Shown piece after piece: positions 50,748 through 59,100 of a stretch of DNA of 64,000 nucleotides. The notes beneath the pieces were generated by a model. The model searched no databases, was not told where the DNA came from, and saw nothing but the letters and a program-made list of their open reading frames with translations. Both the position numbers and the translations under genes were made by a program. How positions within the stretch are numbered: the first letter of the stretch is position 1; the number at the start of each line of letters is the position of its first letter. This stretch comes from CAZUYC01 sp964624475 (GTDB lineage: Bacteria > Myxococcota_A > UBA9160 > SMWR01), in contig CAZUYC010000100.1 in assembly GCA_964624475.1 (NCBI GenBank), forward strand, positions 1 through 64,000, given 5' to 3'.

Positions 50748-52334
50748 ATGGCCCCCCACGTCCCGCGGCGCCCGGTGCGCCGCGCGCTCCTGTCCGTGTC
50801 CGACAAGACCGGGCTCGTCGAGCTCGCGCGCGGGCTCGCCGATCTCGGCGTCGAGCTGGTCGCCTCGGGCGGGACGGCTCGGGCGCTGCGCGAGGCGGGG
50901 CTCGCCGTCGTCGATGTGGAGGAGCTCACCGGCAGCCCGGAGATGCTCGGCGGCCGCGTGAAGACGCTGCACCCGCGCGTGCACGGCGGGCTGCTCGCGC
51001 GCCGCGACCACGCCGGGGATCGCGCCGACATCGCCGCCCACGACCTCCGCCCGATCGATCTCGTGGTCGTGAACCTCTATCCCTTCGAGGCCACCGCCGC
51101 GCGACCCGGGATCTCCCGCGAGGAGGCGATCGAGCAGATCGACATCGGCGGGCCGTCGATGATCCGGTCCGCCGCCAAGAACCAGGACTACGTCGCCGTG
51201 CTCGTCGATCCGGCCGACTACGCGGAGGTGCTCGACGAGCTGCGTCGCGAAGGCGGGCTCGCTGCAGCGACGCGCCGCCGCCTCGCGCTCGCGGCCTTCG
51301 CGCGCACGGCCGCCTACGACGCGGCGATCCACGCGCACCTGCGGCGCGAGGCGGCTGCGGGAGAGGGCGGGGAGGCGGGCGGGGCGGCCCTGCCCGAACG
51401 CCTGCGGATCGACCTCCCGCGCGCCGCACTGCTGCGCTACGGCGAGAACCCGCACCAGGCCGCGGCGCTCTACGGCCGTTTCCTGGAGATCGCGGAGCCC
51501 CTCCACGGCAAGGAGCTCTCCTACAACAACCTGGTCGACGTGCAGGCCGCCCTCGCGCTGATCCTCGACTTCGATTCCGACGAGGACGCCGTCGTCGCGA
51601 TCCTGAAGCACAACACGCCGTGCGGGGTCGGCGCCGGTGCGACCGCGGCCCTGGCCTGGGAGCGCGCCTTCGCCTCGGACCCCGAGTCGCCCTTCGGCGG
51701 GATCGTCGTGTCGAGCCGCCCCTTCGACCGGGGCCTCGCCCAGGCGGTCGACGAGATCTTCAGCGAGGTGCTGCTCGCCCCCGGCTTCGAGCCGGGCGCC
51801 CTCGAGCAGCTGCGCAAGAAGAAGAACCGCCGCCTGCTGCGCTTCCACCGCGATCGCGTCGACCGCACGCAGCCGGATCTGCGCTGCGTCTTCGGCGGGG
51901 TCCTCCTCCAGGAGCCGGACGTCGCCGGACAGGATCTCGGCAGCTGCCGCGTGGCGACGGCGCGCAAGCCCAGCGAGGCCGAGCTCGCGGCGCTGCGCTT
52001 CGGCTGGCGCGTGGTGAAGCACGTGAAGAGCAACGCCGTGGTCTTCGCCGCGTCGGACCGCACGCTCGCGATCGGCGGCGGCGCGACCTCCCGCGTCGAC
52101 GCGATCCACCAGGCGCGAGAGAAGGCCGCCCGCGTCGGCGTCGATCTCCGCGGCTCGGCCCTCGCCAGCGACGCCTTCTTCCCCTTCCCGGACGCGCTCG
52201 AAGTGGCTGCCGCCGCGGGCGCGACGGCGGTGGTGCAGCCGGGCGGTTCGCTGCGCGACGACCTCGTCGTCGCCGCGGCGGACCGGCTCGGCCTGGCCAT
52301 GATCCTGACGGGCATGCGCCACTTCCGGCACTAG
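50748..52334 (+). CDS. purH: Bifunctional AICAR formyltransferase / IMP cyclohydrolase
   Basis: 528 residues, full length, from ATG 50748 (GAGGAG 7 bases before). The N-terminal MGS-like cyclohydrolase domain is RRALLSVSDKTGLVELARGLADLGVELVASGGTARALREAGL...MLGGRVKTLHPRVHGGLLARRDH. The C-terminal transformylase domain has LRYGENPHQAAALY, ILKHNTPCGVG, FGGIVVSSRPFD, KHVKSNAVVFA and GGATSRVDAI. The protein ends GMRHFRH, the normal PurH C-terminus. It catalyses the last two steps of IMP synthesis. The TAG stop lies inside the left arm of a 184-bp inverted repeat (52331-52514). Confidence 0.97.
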   Translation: MAPHVPRRPVRRALLSVSDKTGLVELARGLADLGVELVASGGTARALREAGLAVVDVEELTGSPEMLGGRVKTLHPRVHGGLLARRDHAGDRADIAAHDLRPIDLVVVNLYPFEATAARPGISREEAIEQIDIGGPSMIRSAAKNQDYVAVLVDPADYAEVLDELRREGGLAAATRRRLALAAFARTAAYDAAIHAHLRREAAAGEGGEAGGAALPERLRIDLPRAALLRYGENPHQAAALYGRFLEIAEPLHGKELSYNNLVDVQAALALILDFDSDEDAVVAILKHNTPCGVGAGATAALAWERAFASDPESPFGGIVVSSRPFDRGLAQAVDEIFSEVLLAPGFEPGALEQLRKKKNRRLLRFHRDRVDRTQPDLRCVFGGVLLQEPDVAGQDLGSCRVATARKPSEAELAALRFGWRVVKHVKSNAVVFAASDRTLAIGGGATSRVDAIHQAREKAARVGVDLRGSALASDAFFPFPDALEVAAAAGATAVVQPGGSLRDDLVVAAADRLGLAMILTGMRHFRH

Positions 52335-52514
52335 CCCGCATGTCTCACTAGGGCGCGTAGCGAGGCGGCGCAGATGCCTGTCCTGGCACGAGATCGCGAC
52401 CGAGGGAAGCGGAGGCGTAGCCGACGCTACGTCGAGCACCCGCAGGGAGCGATCTCGTGCCAGGGCGGGCAGATGCGTCGCCGCAGTAGCGCTCTGGTGA
52501 GACATGCGGGCTAG
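52331..52514. repeat. 184-bp concentric inverted repeat (MITE-like or structured RNA)
   Basis: The outer arms CTAGCCCGCATGTCTCAC (52331-52348) and GTGAGACATGCGGGCTAG (52497-52514) are perfect complements. Further in, CCTGGCACGAGATCGC (52382-52397) pairs with GCGATCTCGTGCCAGG (52449-52464), and CGTAGC-CGAC-GCTACG (52416-52431) forms the tip. All three share one centre near 52423; the stretches between are partly paired. It fills the purH to glycosyltransferase gap and supplies the purH stop. No T-run and no transposase are present. Confidence 0.8.
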
Positions 52515-52531
52515 GGTACCGTCGAGCTCGC

Positions 52532-54526
52532 GTGAGAGGATGGACGTCCGAGCGCTGGTGGCTCGTCGCGGGCTGGGGCGTCGCCGTGGGCGTGGCGGCC
52601 GGGGTCCGCCTCTGGAACGCGCTCGCGGGCCCCCTCCTCTGGGGCTACGACGCCTGGGGCCACGTCGCCTACGCGCTCTTCCTCGACCTCTACCGCGCGG
52701 TGCCCTGGGCCGACCAGGGCTGGTCGTACTTCCATCCGCCGCTGCACTACGCCCTCGGCTGGGCGCTCGTGCAGGGGGGGAGCGGCGAGCTGCTCGTGCG
52801 CGGCCTCGCGGTCGCCGGGAGCGTGGCGAGCCTCGCCACGGCCGCGCTCGCCGCCTGGATGGTGCGCGGGATGGCGCCCGAGCACCCCGCGCTCGCGCTC
52901 GTGGGCTTCGGCGCCGTGGCCTTCCTCCCGGTCCACTTCTTCATGAGCCCGATGCCGGGCAACGAGCTCACCGAGGCCTTCCTCAGCGCGGCGAGCCTCG
53001 CGGCCCTGGTCGCGAACGAGCGCCGCGAGCGGCCGACCCTCGCCGGGGCGGCGCTGGTCGGCGCGCTCGGCGGCCTGGCACTCCTCACCAAGTTCAGCGG
53101 GCTCCTGGCGCTCCTCGTCGCGTGCGCGTCGCTCGCGATCCGCGCCGCACTGCGCGGGGCGTGGAGCGCGCCGCCGCGCGAGGCGGCCGCGCGGGCGGCG
53201 GTCGTGGCCGCGGTCGGCCTCGCGATCTCCGCGCCCTACTACGCGCGCAACCTCGCGGCCTTCGGGACCCCGTTCCAGCTGAGCCGCGACTTCCCGCTCG
53301 TGGCCGCGGTCGAGCGCGAGCAGCCGCCCGGGCGCCGGAGCCCGCTCGACTACCTGAGGCTCCCGCCCGCGATCTTCCGCGATCCGAATCCGCTGGCGCC
53401 GCATCTGCTCGGCTCCGTCTGGGGCAGCGTGTACCTGAACGTCTGGGCCGACAGCTACCGCGAGTCCGACGTCGCGCGCGCTCTCGAGGCCGAGCGCGAG
53501 GAGCGCCGCTCGACGACCCGGATGGCGCTGCTCGGCCTGGGTCCTACGGCGCTCGCCGGCTTCGGCGCCGCGCTCGCCGCGCGCGACGCCCGCCGCGGCC
53601 GCCGCCGCGAGCTCGTGCTCCCGCTCGCCGTGCAGGCCGCCGCTTCGCTCGCGGCCTTCGCCGTCTTCAGCTGGCGCGTCCCGCTCTGGTCGGCGCTCAA
53701 GGCGTCGTATCTCCTCGGGCTCTCGCTCCCGTTCGCGCTGGCGCTCGCCCGCGGCGTCGAGGCCTGCGAGGGCGCGCGCTCGCGAGCGCTGCGCGCGATC
53801 GTCGCGGTGACACTCATCGGAGTCGCAGTGGCGGCGTCCGCCGTCGCGGTGGTCGGGTTCGTGCTCCCGAGGCGCGCGGACGCCCCGGCGATGGGCGCGC
53901 TTCACTTCCATTTCGGCGAGCTCGACGCCGCGCGCCGGATCTACGGTCGCCTCATCGCGGGCGCGCGCTACCCCGTGCCGTGGCTCGACAACCTCGCCGC
54001 GGTGGAGATCGCCGCCGGAAACCCGGATCTCGGCCGGCGGCTCCTCGCGCGCGCGGTCGAGCTCGAAGGCCAAGCCGGCCGCTACGACCCCTACCGCCGC
54101 GGGCGGCTCGCCGTCGCGCTGGCGCTCGACTCCGACCTCGCCGGCGCGCGGGCGCTCCTCGACGAGGTCCTCGCGAGCCATCCGCTCCCCGAGCTCCAGG
54201 CCAACCGCGGCGCGATCCGGGCCCGGCAGGGCGACCTCGTGGGCGCGGAGGCCGATCTCGCGCTCGCGCTGGCGGGCGAGCCGGCGCAGGTCCCTGCCTG
54301 GCTCGACCTCGCGCGCGTCCTCGAGGCGCGCGGCAGGGCCGGCGAGGCCGAGCAGGCGCGCGCGGAGGCCGCGCACTGGGCGTGCGTCGCCCCGCGCCGC
54401 TATCCGTACGGCGTGGGGACCGGCGAAGTGCTCGAGTGGGGCGTCGCCCGCCGCCCGCTCCTGCTCTGGGAAGGCGAGGGGCTCCGCGTCGCGCCGCCGG
54501 CCTTCTTCCGCCGGAGCTGCCCCTGA
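52532..54526 (+). CDS. GT-C-like integral membrane glycosyltransferase with TPR-like C-terminus
   Basis: 664 residues from GTG 52532. About ten membrane helices come first. The luminal motif near the start, GYDAWGHVAYALFLDLYRAVPWADQGWSYFHPPLHYALGWALV, has the acidic-plus-HPPLHY arrangement of PMT/ArnT/GT39-type enzymes, and GLALLTKFSGLLALLVA is the usual K-containing loop. From about residue 470 the protein becomes soluble and helical with TPR-like units (GELDAARRIYGRLIAGARYPVPWLDNLAAVEIAAGNPDLGRRLLARAVELE, PELQANRGAIRARQGDLVGAEADLALALAGEP). The family uses polyprenyl-phosphate sugars. Acceptor unknown. First of a five-gene plus-strand run. Confidence 0.78.
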   Translation: MRGWTSERWWLVAGWGVAVGVAAGVRLWNALAGPLLWGYDAWGHVAYALFLDLYRAVPWADQGWSYFHPPLHYALGWALVQGGSGELLVRGLAVAGSVASLATAALAAWMVRGMAPEHPALALVGFGAVAFLPVHFFMSPMPGNELTEAFLSAASLAALVANERRERPTLAGAALVGALGGLALLTKFSGLLALLVACASLAIRAALRGAWSAPPREAAARAAVVAAVGLAISAPYYARNLAAFGTPFQLSRDFPLVAAVEREQPPGRRSPLDYLRLPPAIFRDPNPLAPHLLGSVWGSVYLNVWADSYRESDVARALEAEREERRSTTRMALLGLGPTALAGFGAALAARDARRGRRRELVLPLAVQAAASLAAFAVFSWRVPLWSALKASYLLGLSLPFALALARGVEACEGARSRALRAIVAVTLIGVAVAASAVAVVGFVLPRRADAPAMGALHFHFGELDAARRIYGRLIAGARYPVPWLDNLAAVEIAAGNPDLGRRLLARAVELEGQAGRYDPYRRGRLAVALALDSDLAGARALLDEVLASHPLPELQANRGAIRARQGDLVGAEADLALALAGEPAQVPAWLDLARVLEARGRAGEAEQARAEAAHWACVAPRRYPYGVGTGEVLEWGVARRPLLLWEGEGLRVAPPAFFRRSCP

Positions 54527-54531
54527 GCGCC

Positions 54532-56202
54532 GTGCCCGGTGGCCGCCGCGAGGGGCTCGCGATCGCGGCGCTCGTGCTGCTCCCGCTCCTCCCCTTCCTG
54601 TCGAGCGCGATCTCGATCGACGCCCCGGTCTTCGTCGCGGTGGCGCGCCGCATCACCCTGGCGCCGCTCGATCCCTTCGGCTTCCAGATGATCTGGGACC
54701 CGACCTCGCCCGACGTGGCGGCCATGAACCGCAACCCGCCGCTCCTCTCCTACTGGCTCGCGCCCTGGATGGCCTGGCTCGGCGAGAGCGATCTCCTGCT
54801 CCATGCGCTCGTCCTCCCGTTCCCGCTCGTCGCGGCGCTCGCCTTTCACGGGATCGCGCGGCGCCTGTGCGGGGAGGGCCTCGCTCCGACGGCGCTCCTG
54901 GCGACGACGCCCGCCTTCCTCGTGCTCGCGACGAGCCTGCTCCTCGACGTGCCGGCGCTCGCGTTCCAGCTGCTCGCCGTCCACGCCTTCCTGCGCGGCG
55001 CAGAAGGGCAGGAAAGCCCCGGCTGGCAGTGGGCCGCGGGACTCGCCGCCGCGGCGGCGGGCCTCACCAAGTACGTCGCGCTCGCGACCCTTCCGCTCCT
55101 CGCCGCCGGCTGCGTGCTTTTCCAACCGCGCAGCGCCGCTCGCGCGCTCCGCGTCCTCGCGCCGCCGCTCGCCCTGTGGACGCTCTGGGGCGCGTGGACC
55201 GCAGACCTCTACGGCGCGCCGCACTTCTTCGGCTCGACCGACGTCGTGCTCGACCGCGGGCGCGAGGCGGGCGAGTTCTGGAACCAGGTGGTCTCGGCGC
55301 CGGTGTACGGCGGAGCGGCGCTCGTCTTCCCGATCGCCCTGTGGGCGGCACGGCTCGGCCGCGGGCGGCGCGGCGCGGAGCTCGCCGTGGTCGCCGTCCT
55401 GCTCGGGACGGCCGCGGTCTACACCGTCCTCCCCGGCGGCGAGCCGCCGCGGCGCAGCCCGCTCGAGGTCGAGGAGGCGGTGCTCGCCGCGCTCGGCTTC
55501 GCCGGGGCGCTCGCGCTGTGGGTGGAGTGCCTGCGGCCGCCGCGGGGCGGGGCTCTCCCCGAGGACCGCTTCCTCGGGCTCTGGCTCGCCGGCTTCCTCG
55601 TCTGGAGTCTCTTCCTCAACTGGCACGTGAACGCCGGGGATGCGCTGCTCGCCGCGCCGCCGCTCCTCCTGATCCTCTTCCGCCGTACGGAGCTGCGCCC
55701 GGGACGCCGCTTCGTCGCGATCTGCGCGGCGGCGCAGCTCGTGCTCTCGCTGCTCCTGGCCTCGGCCGACGCGATCCAGGCGAACTTCTACCGCAGCGCC
55801 GCGCGGCGCATCGCCGCCGAGATCGGCGCGCAGTCCGGTGCGCGCTGGCACGTGGGGCACTGGGGCTTCCAGCACTACCTCGCGAAGGAAGGCTTCCAGC
55901 CCATCCTGCCGCCGCAATACGGCCGCTCGGAGCTGCACGAGGGAGACTGGGTGGCGAGCGCGCGCAACGTCTCGCAGCTCGACGTCTCGCGCGACATGAG
56001 CCGCTACGGCCTGCGCGAGGTCTGGACCTGGACCGCGCAGAGTCCGATCCCGCTGCGCACGACGAACGCCGACGCGAGCGCCGGCTTCTACAGCCACCAC
56101 GCCGGCTACGTCCCCTTCGCCTGGAGCACGCTCCCGGTCGACGAGGTCGCGCTCGGGCGGGTGGTCTCCGTGCGCGGCGGAGCGGCCGCGAACCCGCGCT
56201 GA
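54532..56202 (+). CDS. GT-C-like integral membrane glycosyltransferase
   Basis: 556 residues from GTG 54532, five bases after the previous stop. The N-terminal helix is followed by AISIDAPVFVAVARRITLAPLDPFGFQMIWDPTSPDVAAMNRNPPLLSYWLAPWMAWLGE, an ArnT/PMT-like first loop with D-x-x-x and NPPLLSY. Then come nine to ten further helices, including LAAAAAGLTKYVALATLPLLAAG. The C-terminal part (WHVGHWGFQHYLAKEGFQPILPPQYGRSELHEGDWVASARNVSQLDV) is soluble and conserved-looking. Probable role is sugar transfer from a lipid carrier on the periplasmic face. It is two bases from the next gene, so co-translated. Confidence 0.75.
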   Translation: MPGGRREGLAIAALVLLPLLPFLSSAISIDAPVFVAVARRITLAPLDPFGFQMIWDPTSPDVAAMNRNPPLLSYWLAPWMAWLGESDLLLHALVLPFPLVAALAFHGIARRLCGEGLAPTALLATTPAFLVLATSLLLDVPALAFQLLAVHAFLRGAEGQESPGWQWAAGLAAAAAGLTKYVALATLPLLAAGCVLFQPRSAARALRVLAPPLALWTLWGAWTADLYGAPHFFGSTDVVLDRGREAGEFWNQVVSAPVYGGAALVFPIALWAARLGRGRRGAELAVVAVLLGTAAVYTVLPGGEPPRRSPLEVEEAVLAALGFAGALALWVECLRPPRGGALPEDRFLGLWLAGFLVWSLFLNWHVNAGDALLAAPPLLLILFRRTELRPGRRFVAICAAAQLVLSLLLASADAIQANFYRSAARRIAAEIGAQSGARWHVGHWGFQHYLAKEGFQPILPPQYGRSELHEGDWVASARNVSQLDVSRDMSRYGLREVWTWTAQSPIPLRTTNADASAGFYSHHAGYVPFAWSTLPVDEVALGRVVSVRGGAAANPR

Positions 56203-56203
56203 G

Positions 56204-58045
56204 ATGTCGGGGCAGCGACTGCTTCTCTGGGTCCTCGGGGCTGGCCTCGTGCTGCATGCCGCCGCGCTCTCGCCTCTGGGGGCGCATCTCGCGGCCGCCT
56301 TCGCGAACGACGGCCTCGACTACGCGACCCGGCGCGAGGTCGAGGGCTTCAAGGGCTTCCCCATTCGCCGCGCCGCCAGGGCCCTGGATGCGCACCTCGC
56401 GCTCGAGGTCCCGGTTCGCCTGAGTCCTTCCCTGTTCCAGAACGACTTCTTCCGCCAGAGGATCTCCGAGGGGCTCTATCCGCGGGTCGTGAGCTCCCGC
56501 GCGGCGTACACGCTGCGGCTCGCCGCCCGCGAGCGCTTCGATCCCTCCCGCGATACCGAGATCGCCGAGCTCGGCCCGGAGGGGATCGTCTACCTGAAGG
56601 GGATCCTCCCGAGGCGGACCGCACCCGAGGCGCCGCGCGAAGGCTTCTCGCTCGACGGGCGGGCGCTCCTGCTCGCCCTGTCCGCGGCCGTGGGCCTCGG
56701 GGGTGCGGTCGGCCTCGCCCTCCGACGCGGCTTGCGCGTCGACGCGGCCTACCTTCCGCCGCTCGTCCTCCCGTTCGCGGCGCTGGTCGTCGGTCTGGTC
56801 GCATCGGTCGCGAGCTGGCTCCAGGTTCCGGTCGGTGCGCGGGCCTGCGCCGTGATGGGATTGGCGCTCCTGCCCGTCGCCGCAACGATCGTCGCCCGGG
56901 ACGCGGAGCTGCGCCGCGGCCTCTCGGCGGCGTGGCCGCTGCGCTGTCCCGAGACCTGGATCCTCGCCCTCTTCGTCTGCGCCTTCGCAACCGCCCTCGC
57001 GACCCTTCCGATCGTCAGCTGGGACGGGCGCTCGATCTGGCTCTTCCAGGCCAAGCGCCTCTCTTTCGACGCCGTTCTCACGGCGCGCGCGGCGGCGGAT
57101 CCGGACGCGCAGTGGTCGCACACCTCCTATCCGCTCCTGCTGCCGGCCTGGATGGCCTTCGCGACCTCGCTCTCCCCGGTCTACAACGAGAGGCTGATCG
57201 GCCTCGGGATCGGCCTCCTCTTCGGCTCGGAGCTCTGGCTGGTCTGGCTGCTGGCGCGCGAGCGCCTGGGGCGCGGGCTCGGCGCTGCGTTCACCGCGGC
57301 CCTCGCGCTCGGGCTCGCGACGCTCTCGGCGCAGGGTCTGGCCGACGGGCACCTGACCCTCCTCCTCGTGGCGCAGCTGCTCGCGTCGCTCGGCGCGGCC
57401 GCGCCCGCGCTCCCCTGGATCCTCGCGCTCGCGGCGTCGCTCACCAAGCTCGAGGGCTTCGTCCTCTCCTTCGGCGTGGCCGCCGTCTGCGCGCTGGCCA
57501 GCAGGCGGCCCGGGAGCCGCCGTGCCTGTTCGCGTTTCCTGCCCTGGCTGGTCTTCGCTCCCGCCGCCGTCCACGTCGCGTGGGCGAAGGCCTGGGGCCT
57601 CCGGGGCGACTTCGACGACGTGCAGCTCGGCGCTGCCCTGACCGAGCTTCCGGAGCGCGCCGCGGTCGTGGCCCGCTCGCTGCCCGGGCTGCTGATCGAC
57701 TCTCCCCTGCTCGTCGAAGGAGCCGCGGCGATCCCGCTGCTCGCGCTGGCCTTCCTGGTCTGGCGCCGGCAGCCGACCCGCGTCGAGGCCGTCGCGCTCG
57801 GGGTCGCTGCCGGGCTCGCGGCGTTCGCGTTCGGTACGATGGTGGTGACGCCGAAAGACGTCGAGTGGCACGTGTCGAACGCCCTGGGCCGTCTGCTGCT
57901 GCACCCCGCGGCCATCCTCGTCTTCACCGCCCTGCTCGTCGCGCCGTCCGGCCGCCGCGGCGAGCGATCCGGGGAGGAACGATGGGGACGCGAACGCGAA
58001 CCGCAGTCCTCGCCGTCGCCGCACCGCTGGCGGCGCTCGCCCTGA
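56204..58045 (+). CDS. GT-C-like multi-spanning membrane protein
   Basis: 613 residues, ATG 56204. A signal-anchor helix is followed by a soluble loop of about 110 residues (ANDGLDYATRREVEGFKGFPIRRAARALDAHLALEVPVRLSPSLFQNDFFRQRISEGLYPRVV), then about twelve helices. The GT-C-type motif VSWDGRSIWLFQAKRLSFDAVL...HTSYPLLLPAWMAF lies in the middle and SLTKLEGFVLSFGVAAV carries the typical loop Lys. The last 25 residues (RRGERSGEERWGREREPQSSPSPHRWRRSP) overlap the next gene by 64 bases and are probably dispensable. No enzyme class beyond GT-C-like can be given. Confidence 0.72.
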   Translation: MSGQRLLLWVLGAGLVLHAAALSPLGAHLAAAFANDGLDYATRREVEGFKGFPIRRAARALDAHLALEVPVRLSPSLFQNDFFRQRISEGLYPRVVSSRAAYTLRLAARERFDPSRDTEIAELGPEGIVYLKGILPRRTAPEAPREGFSLDGRALLLALSAAVGLGGAVGLALRRGLRVDAAYLPPLVLPFAALVVGLVASVASWLQVPVGARACAVMGLALLPVAATIVARDAELRRGLSAAWPLRCPETWILALFVCAFATALATLPIVSWDGRSIWLFQAKRLSFDAVLTARAAADPDAQWSHTSYPLLLPAWMAFATSLSPVYNERLIGLGIGLLFGSELWLVWLLARERLGRGLGAAFTAALALGLATLSAQGLADGHLTLLLVAQLLASLGAAAPALPWILALAASLTKLEGFVLSFGVAAVCALASRRPGSRRACSRFLPWLVFAPAAVHVAWAKAWGLRGDFDDVQLGAALTELPERAAVVARSLPGLLIDSPLLVEGAAAIPLLALAFLVWRRQPTRVEAVALGVAAGLAAFAFGTMVVTPKDVEWHVSNALGRLLLHPAAILVFTALLVAPSGRRGERSGEERWGREREPQSSPSPHRWRRSP

Positions 58046-59100
58046 TCGAGGGCTCCGTCGCGATCGGGCGATTCCTCTGGCTGGGGCTCGGCGCGAGCGA
58101 CGCGCTGAAGCACACGCGCTACGACGCGGAGCTCGGCTGGTCCCACGTCCCCGGGTTCTCCGCCGAGGACTACTGGGGCCCGGGGCGCCCGCTTCGCATC
58201 AATCGTCAAGGCTTCCGCGGGACGCTCGACCTCCCTCCCGCCCCACCCGCCGGGCGGGTTCGCGTCGTGTGCAGCGGCGACTCCTTCACGTTCGGCTACG
58301 GGGTGGGCGACCTGGACAGCTGGTGTGCCCAGCTCGAGAGGGCCGACCCGCGCCTCGAGACGATCAACATGGGACAGCAGGGTTACGGAATCGACCAGGC
58401 GTATCTCTGGTATCTCCGGGACGGCGCTCCGCTCGCACCCGACCTGCACGTATTCGCCTTCATCTGGGACGACTTCCTGCGCGTGGTCCGCGACCGGGAC
58501 GGGAAGCCCGTGGTCCGTCTGGTGGAAGGGGAGATCCGCGTCGAGAACGTCCCGGTGCCGCGCGCTGCCAACCCCTTCAGCTGGCTCGAGCACAGCGCAC
58601 CCCTGCTGGACGAGCTGCGCAGCGTCGCCCTGCTGCGCCGGGTGCTTCGCAGCGCCTTCGGGCAAGGCTCTCCGCCCTGGAACCTCGGCGAGGGCGCGCG
58701 CGTCTCCTTCGCGATCCTGAAGCAGCTCGCGGCGCATCACGCGCAGCGCGGCTCGTCCCTGGTGCTGCTCTACCTCCCGACGCGCGAGGACCTGTCGAGC
58801 GCGACCTTCGACGAGCTCCGGTCGTGGCTCGCCGAGCGCACGGCGAGGCGGGGGATCGCGTACGTCGATCTCACCGACGACATGCGCGCACTCCCCCCCG
58901 AGCGTGCCGCCGAGCTCTTCCTCGCGGACGGCGAGATCCCGCAGACGGCCGGTGGCCACTACAGTGCGGCCGGCCACCGCTTCGTCGCGACGCGCCTGCA
59001 TGGTCGCCTGGAGACGGTGCCCGGGGTCGCTGCGCAGCTGGCGTCCGCGGAGGGCGCCGCGCGCACGGACCGGGCGACCGGAGGACCGCAGCGGCCGTGA
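57982..59100 (+). CDS. Membrane-anchored SGNH/GDSL-like hydrolase or acyltransferase
   Basis: 372 residues from ATG 57982 (GGGGAGGAACG in front), with an N-terminal anchor (TAVLAVAAPLAALALIEGSVAIGRFLWLGLG). YDAELGWSHVPGF precedes the SGNH block I RVVCSGDSFTFGYGVGDLDSWCAQLE (nucleophile Ser in GDS). NMGQQGYGIDQAYLWYL supplies the Gly block, and GGHYSAAGHRFVATRL near the C-terminus supplies the catalytic His. Relatives remove or add acyl groups on extracellular polysaccharides. Embedded between glycosyltransferase-like genes, with a 64-base overlap upstream and a GTGA overlap downstream, it most likely modifies the same glycan. Confidence 0.82.
   Translation: MGTRTRTAVLAVAAPLAALALIEGSVAIGRFLWLGLGASDALKHTRYDAELGWSHVPGFSAEDYWGPGRPLRINRQGFRGTLDLPPAPPAGRVRVVCSGDSFTFGYGVGDLDSWCAQLERADPRLETINMGQQGYGIDQAYLWYLRDGAPLAPDLHVFAFIWDDFLRVVRDRDGKPVVRLVEGEIRVENVPVPRAANPFSWLEHSAPLLDELRSVALLRRVLRSAFGQGSPPWNLGEGARVSFAILKQLAAHHAQRGSSLVLLYLPTREDLSSATFDELRSWLAERTARRGIAYVDLTDDMRALPPERAAELFLADGEIPQTAGGHYSAAGHRFVATRLHGRLETVPGVAAQLASAEGAARTDRATGGPQRP

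Noticed and set aside
52331..52514. Ordinary intrinsic terminator for purH
   Set aside because: The inverted repeat is far longer than a terminator stem and lacks any T-run in either direction.
55616..58024. 802-residue minus-strand open frame rich in Glu, Arg and Gly
   Set aside because: It lies opposite two membrane-protein genes whose hydrophobic codons produce charged antisense text; no start signal or domain.
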